From Acidisphaera sp035272265 (GTDB taxonomy: Bacteria > Pseudomonadota > Alphaproteobacteria > Acetobacterales > Acetobacteraceae), in the NCBI GenBank assembly GCA_035272265.1, contig DATEQV010000553.1, forward strand, positions 1 through 7,845: a stretch of 7,845 nt of DNA. Direction: 5' to 3'. The notes below the pieces were generated by a model. It made no database searches. It saw only the letters and a list, made by a program, of their open reading frames with translations, and was not told the origin of the DNA. The position numbers and the translations under genes are program-made. Numbering within the stretch: position 1 is the stretch's first letter; each line of letters opens with the position of its first letter. Shown one piece after another: positions 4,808 through 7,845 of this stretch.

Positions 4808-5485
4808 CTAGCGCTGCGGTGCCTGTTCGGCCGCGCGGCGATCCTGCGACAGCGGATCGTGCGCCATGATCTCGCCCTTGAAGATCCACACCTTCACGCC
4901 GCAGGTGCCGTACGTCGTCTTCGCCGTCGCCATGCCGAAATCGATGTCGGCGCGCAGCGTGTGCAGCGGCACGCGGCCTTCGCGGTACCACTCGACCCGA
5001 GCGATTTCCGCACCACCGAGACGCCCGCCGCAGTTGATGCGGATGCCCTGCGCGCCCAGGCGCATCGCACTCTGCACCGCGCGCTTCATCGCCCGGCGGA
5101 ACGCGACCCGTCGCTCGAGCTGCTGGGCGATGTTCTCGGCCACCAGCTGCGCGTCGATCTCCGGCTTGCGGATCTCGATGATGTTCAGCGCCACGTCGGC
5201 CTTCGCCATGCGGGCGAGGTCCTTGCGCAGCACCTCGATGTCCTGGCCCTTCTTGCCGATCACCACGCCGGGACGCGCCGCGTAGATCGTCACGCGCGGC
5301 TTCTTCGCTGGCCGCTCGATCACCACGCGGCTCACACCCGCGCCCTGCAGCTTGGCGCGCAGGTGCGAGCGTAGCTTCAGGTCCTCGTGCAGCAGCTTCG
5401 AATAATCGTCGCCGGCGAACCAGCGGCTGTCCCAGGTGCGGTTGATGCCGAGCCGCAGCCCGATCGGGTTGACCTTGTGACCCAT
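4808..5485 (-). CDS. rpsC: 30S ribosomal protein S3
   Basis: S3 forms part of the mRNA entry tunnel in the small-subunit head and contributes to mRNA unwinding. The protein is 225 residues (233 in E. coli). It begins MGHKVNPIGLRLGINRTWDS; a type II KH domain covers about 39 to 107 with the GKKG loop at 77 to 80. The C-terminal domain has FRRAMKRAVQSAMRLGAQG, where R130, R131 and K134 match the E. coli helicase residues R131, R132 and K135, then GRLGGAEIAR and YREGRVPLHTLRADID. It ends in AAEQAPQR. The start is ATG 5485, which shares one base with the rplV stop (TAATG) and has GAGGAGG 7 nt upstream. An in-frame ATG 25 codons earlier lies in rplV and is not the start. Confidence 0.98.
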   Translation of the reverse strand: MGHKVNPIGLRLGINRTWDSRWFAGDDYSKLLHEDLKLRSHLRAKLQGAGVSRVVIERPAKKPRVTIYAARPGVVIGKKGQDIEVLRKDLARMAKADVALNIIEIRKPEIDAQLVAENIAQQLERRVAFRRAMKRAVQSAMRLGAQGIRINCGGRLGGAEIARVEWYREGRVPLHTLRADIDFGMATAKTTYGTCGVKVWIFKGEIMAHDPLSQDRRAAEQAPQR

Positions 5486-5889
5486 TACGCGGCCTCCTCG
5501 GCCTGCTGTTCGGCCTCTTGGGCCCGCTCCGCCACGACGATCTTCAGGTGGCTGAACCACTTCTCGACGCGCGACGCCCGGCCGCGGCCGCGCGCATGGA
5601 AGCGCCGCATGACGATCGAGCGGCCGACCTCGGCGCGCGACACCACCAGCCGATCCACGTCGAGCTGATGGTTGTTCTCGGCGTTGGCGATCGCACTCTC
5701 CAGCGCCTTCTTCACCTCCTGCGCGATGCGCCGCTTGCTGAACGTCAGCACGGCGACCGCGTCGGCGGCCGGCCGGTTGCGGATCAGGCCCGCGACCAGG
5801 TTGAGCTTGCGCGGGCTGACCCGCAGGTTGCTCACGACCGCCTGCGCCTCGTTGTCGGCCAGCAGCCGCGGATGCTTCGGCTTGCTCAT
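5485..5889 (-). CDS. rplV: 50S ribosomal protein L22
   Basis: L22 contacts all 23S rRNA domains; its long beta-hairpin lines the exit tunnel with L4 and is a known site of macrolide resistance changes. The product is 134 residues (110 in E. coli). The core includes NLRVSPRKLNLVAGLIRNRP, then KALESAIANAENNHQLD, and the hairpin with VMRRFHARGRGRASRVEKWFSH at about 95 to 116. The N-terminus is about 15 residues longer than E. coli, and the C-terminus adds a Glu/Gln/Ala-rich tail (QEAEQQAEEAA). The ATG lies 1 nt after the rpsS stop and has only a weak, distant AAGG, so translation probably depends on coupling to S19. Confidence 0.97.
   Translation of the reverse strand: MSKPKHPRLLADNEAQAVVSNLRVSPRKLNLVAGLIRNRPAADAVAVLTFSKRRIAQEVKKALESAIANAENNHQLDVDRLVVSRAEVGRSIVMRRFHARGRGRASRVEKWFSHLKIVVAERAQEAEQQAEEAA
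5493..5499 (-). promoter_or_regulatory. Shine-Dalgarno of rpsC inside the rplV tail
   Basis: GAGGAGG, 7 nt before the rpsC ATG, is formed by the Glu-Glu codons of the L22 C-terminal EEAA. It decides the S3 start at 5485 over the upstream in-frame ATG. Confidence 0.87.
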
Positions 5890-5890
5890 G

Positions 5891-6169
5891 TCAGTGCCGC
5901 TTCGCCTTCTTGTCGGCGGCGTGGCCGGTGAACGTGCGGGTCGGCGAGAACTCGCCGAACTTGTGCCCGACCATGTTCTCCGACACCTGCACCGGCAGGA
6001 ACTTGTGGCCGTTGTAGACCCCGAACGTCAGCCCCACGAACTGCGGCAGGATCGTCGAGCGGCGCGACCAGATCTTGATGATCTCGTTGCGCCCCGACGC
6101 CCGCGCCGCGTCCGCCTTCGCCAGCAGGTATCCGTCGACGAACGGACCTTTCCAGACCGAGCGTGCCAT
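5891..6169 (-). CDS. rpsS: 30S ribosomal protein S19
   Basis: S19 lies in the small-subunit head with S13 and S14 and takes part in bridges to the large subunit. It has 92 residues, the same as E. coli. It begins MARSVWKGPFVDGYLLAKAD and carries the signatures KIWSRRSTILPQFVGLTFGV, YNGHKFLPVQVSENMVGHK and GEFSPTRTFTGH, with a basic end (KKAKRH). The ATG shares one base with the rplB stop (TGATG). The upstream sequence AAGGGTAAGAG is only a partial SD match, so re-initiation after L2 is the likely route. Confidence 0.98.
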   Translation of the reverse strand: MARSVWKGPFVDGYLLAKADAARASGRNEIIKIWSRRSTILPQFVGLTFGVYNGHKFLPVQVSENMVGHKFGEFSPTRTFTGHAADKKAKRH

Positions 6170-7002
6170 CAGCTCTTACCCTTGTTGCGGCGACGGATGA
6201 TCAGACTGCTCGTCCGCTTGTTGTTGCGCGTCTTGTAGCCCTTGGTCGGCTGGCCCCATGGCGTGACCGGATGACGCCCGCCCGAGGTCTTGCCCTCGCC
6301 GCCGCCATGCGGGTGATCCACCGGGTTCATCGTCACGCCGCGGTTGTGCGGGCGGCGGCCGAGCCAACGGCTGCGACCGGCCTTGCCGATCGACTGGTTC
6401 ATATTGTCGGGATTCGACACCGCGCCGATCGACGCCATGCACTCGGCACGCACGATGCGCACCTCGCCCGACATCAGCTTGATCTGCGCATACCCCGCGT
6501 CCTTGCCGACCAGCTGCGCGTAGGTGCCGGCCGCGCGCGCGATCTTGCCGCCCGCGCCGACCTTCATCTCCACGTTATGCACGATCGTGCCGACCGGGAT
6601 CGCCGCCATCGGCATCGCGTTGCCGGGCTTGATATCCACGCGCTGGCCCGAGACCACGGTGTCGCCCACGCGCAGCCGCTGCGGCGCCAGGATGTAGGCC
6701 AGCTCGCCGTCGTGGTACTTGATCAGCGCGATGAACGCGGTGCGGTTCGGGTCGTATTCCAGCCGCTCGACCTGCGCGGGCACGTCGAACTTGCGCCGCT
6801 TGAAGTCGACGGTGCGGTAGGCCTGCTTGTGCCCGCCGCCGCGGAAGCGCGACGTGATGTGCCCGTGGTTGTTGCGCCCGCCCGAGCTGTGCTTGCCCTC
6901 GGTCAGGCCCTTGACCGGCTTGCCCTTATGCAGGTCGGAGCGGTCGATCAGGATCGTGCCGCGCAGGCTCGGCGTGACCGGGTTGTATTGCTTCAGTGCC
7001 AT
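6169..7002 (-). CDS. rplB: 50S ribosomal protein L2
   Basis: L2 is one of the most conserved ribosomal proteins; it helps join the subunits and is required for peptidyl-transferase activity. The product is 277 residues (273 in E. coli). It begins MALKQYNPVTPSLRGTILID; SGGRNNHGHITSRFRGGGHK lies at about residues 41 to 60, the OB and SH3-like domains follow, and the C-terminus has VTMNPVDHPHGGGEGKTSGG with the histidines at about 230 and 232, the former or latter matching the functional E. coli His229. The basic end is SLIIRRRNKGKS. The ATG is 10 nt after the rplW stop, with GAGG overlapping that stop (TGAGG) 8 nt upstream. Confidence 0.99.
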   Translation of the reverse strand: MALKQYNPVTPSLRGTILIDRSDLHKGKPVKGLTEGKHSSGGRNNHGHITSRFRGGGHKQAYRTVDFKRRKFDVPAQVERLEYDPNRTAFIALIKYHDGELAYILAPQRLRVGDTVVSGQRVDIKPGNAMPMAAIPVGTIVHNVEMKVGAGGKIARAAGTYAQLVGKDAGYAQIKLMSGEVRIVRAECMASIGAVSNPDNMNQSIGKAGRSRWLGRRPHNRGVTMNPVDHPHGGGEGKTSGGRHPVTPWGQPTKGYKTRNNKRTSSLIIRRRNKGKS

Positions 7003-7012
7003 CTGCCGCGCC

Positions 7013-7345
7013 TCACGCGAGCCCGGTCGTCAGGTCGATCGACTGACCCGCCGCCAGCGTCACATACGCCTTCTTCACGTCGCTCCGCTGGCCGGGGCGG
7101 CCTTTGAAGCGCTTGGTCTTGCCCTTCTGCACCAGCGTGTTCACCGCGGTGACCGTCACGCCGAACAGCCCTTCGACCGCCGCCTTGATCTCCGGCTTGG
7201 TCGCCTCCAGCGCCACGCGAAACACCACCTGGTTGCGCTCGGTGAGCGTGGTGGCCTTTTCGGTGATCACCGGGCTGCGGATGATCTGGTACATGCCTTC
7301 GCGCGACAGCACCGGCTTGCGGTTCACCTTCGGTGCGTCGCTCAT
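7013..7345 (-). CDS. rplW: 50S ribosomal protein L23
   Basis: L23 borders the polypeptide exit and is the docking point for trigger factor and the signal recognition particle. The product is 110 residues (100 in E. coli). The core starts at about MYQIIRSPVITEKATTL; Glu29 in ITEK matches the E. coli residue Glu18 that contacts trigger factor. Other signatures are KPEIKAAVEGLFGVTVTAVN, the RNA-binding loop GKTKRFKGRPGQRSDVKKA and YVTLAAGQ. The first 17 residues (MSDAPKVNRKPVLSREG) are extra. I keep the upstream ATG because it overlaps the rplD stop in ATGA and has AAGGAG 7 nt upstream; the alternative is Met18. Confidence 0.97.
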   Translation of the reverse strand: MSDAPKVNRKPVLSREGMYQIIRSPVITEKATTLTERNQVVFRVALEATKPEIKAAVEGLFGVTVTAVNTLVQKGKTKRFKGRPGQRSDVKKAYVTLAAGQSIDLTTGLA

Positions 7346-7845
7346 GCCGCCGCTCCTTCGCTCGCGGGCGCAGCCGCCGGTTCGCTCGCCGGCGCAGCCG
7401 CTTGCTTGCCGCTGCCGTTCGCCAGCCGCTCCTTCAGCCCCTCGATGGCCGCGGCGGTGATCGCCAGCACGTCATGGCGCAGGATGTCGTAGACGTTGGC
7501 GCCGATCGTCGGCAGCACGTCGATCTCGCGCAGGTTGCGCGCCGCGCGCAGGAACGCCTCGTCGACCTCGTGGTCGATCAGCAGCGTGGAGGTCCAGCCG
7601 AGCGCGCGCAGCTTCGCCGCGAGTTCGCGGGTCTTGCCGGTGGTCGCCGCCTGGTCGAGCACGACCAGCTTGCCCTCGGCCTGCTTCTGCGACAGCGCCG
7701 AGATCAGCCCGAGCCGCCGCACCTTCTTCGGCAGGCTGTAGCCGTGGTCGCGCACCACCGGCCCGTGCACCCGGCCGCCGGTGCGGAACTGCGGCGCGCG
7801 CAGGCTGCCCTGGCGCGCATTGCCGGTGCCCTTCTGGCGATAGGG
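7342..7845 (-). CDS. rplD: 50S ribosomal protein L4 (3' part, 5' end outside window)
   Basis: L4 is an early 23S rRNA binder whose long loop narrows the exit tunnel opposite L22. In E. coli it also represses its own operon through the S10 leader, which is not in this window. The frame is open to the window edge, giving 167 residues plus stop. It enters at PYRQKGTGNARQGS, equivalent to E. coli residue 58 or so, and thus lacks about the first 55 residues. The tunnel loop (LRAPQFRTGGRVHGP) and the C-terminal domain (KLVVLDQAATTGKT, TLLIDHEVDEAFLRAARNL, DVLAITAAAIEGLKERL) are intact. The tail after about visible residue 145 is an added Ala/Pro/Glu stretch with an 8-residue repeat. A GTG at 7770 is only an internal valine, not a start. 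Confidence 0.97.
   Translation of the reverse strand, partial: PYRQKGTGNARQGSLRAPQFRTGGRVHGPVVRDHGYSLPKKVRRLGLISALSQKQAEGKLVVLDQAATTGKTRELAAKLRALGWTSTLLIDHEVDEAFLRAARNLREIDVLPTIGANVYDILRHDVLAITAAAIEGLKERLANGSGKQAAAPASEPAAAPASEGAAA
7353..7358 (-). promoter_or_regulatory. Shine-Dalgarno of rplW inside the rplD tail
   Basis: AAGGAG, 7 nt before the rplW ATG, is formed by Glu-Gly-Ala codons (GAA GGA GCG) of the L4 tail. It supports the upstream L23 start rather than Met18. Confidence 0.8.
7357..7400. repeat. Tandem duplication (24-nt period) in the L4 C-terminal tail
   Basis: Two 20-base copies at 7357..7376 and 7381..7400 agree at 19 of 20 bases and start 24 nt apart, so the frame is kept. They encode the repeated AAAPASE of the tail. 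The one difference is G against C at the tenth base. This fits a recent slippage or duplication event in a low-constraint tail. Confidence 0.85.

Noticed and set aside
4808..5560. Longer S3 start 25 codons upstream
   Set aside because: The extra residues lie inside rplV in another frame, do not resemble S3, and the MGHKVNPIG start has a strong SD.
6163..7107. Plus-strand open frame of 314 codons opposite rplB
   Set aside because: It is antisense to the highly conserved L2 gene, the product has no recognisable domain, and composition follows the codon bias of the real gene.

Overview
The window is a stretch of a bacterial chromosome filled by ribosomal protein genes, all read from the minus strand: the end of the S10 operon followed directly by most of the spc operon. 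Read in the direction of transcription, from high to low coordinates, the order is rplD (3' part), rplW, rplB, rpsS, rplV, rpsC, rplP, rpmC, rpsQ, rplN, rplX, rplE, rpsN, rpsH, rplF, rplR, rpsE, rpmD (first 22 codons). This is the classical bacterial order, with nothing missing, inserted or inverted.

The DNA is strongly G+C rich (about two thirds by eye). The proteins look alphaproteobacterial: an Arg/Asp-rich N-terminus on S5, the long S14 form without zinc cysteines, an S3 that ends in AAEQAPQR, and extended L22 and S17 tails. A Rhodospirillales-type organism is my best guess; the genus cannot be read from this sequence.

Packing is very tight. rpsQ (last S10 gene) and rplN (first spc gene) are only 10 nt apart, with no room for a usual terminator or promoter, so the two E. 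coli operons probably form one transcription unit here. Most junctions are overlaps of 1 to 8 nt or gaps of 1 to 15 nt, which favours translational coupling. Shine-Dalgarno (SD) sequences often lie inside the end of the preceding gene. The one exception is the 80-nt gap between rplE and rpsN, which carries a perfect palindrome that looks like a dispersed alphaproteobacterial repeat.

Together the genes build both ribosomal subunits: tunnel and exit-site proteins (L4, L23, L22, L24, L29), the peptidyl-transferase region (L2, L16), the 5S rRNA region (L5, L18), the factor-binding side (L6, L14), and small-subunit head and body proteins (S3, S5, S8, S14, S17, S19). I found no new system. The unusual points are a roughly 68-residue Lys/Pro/Ala-rich N-terminal extension on L5, the palindrome after rplE, short tandem duplications in the L4 tail and at the L30 start, and Ala/Glu tails that double as SD sites. 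No RNA gene, CRISPR array, insertion sequence or plus-strand gene is supported.
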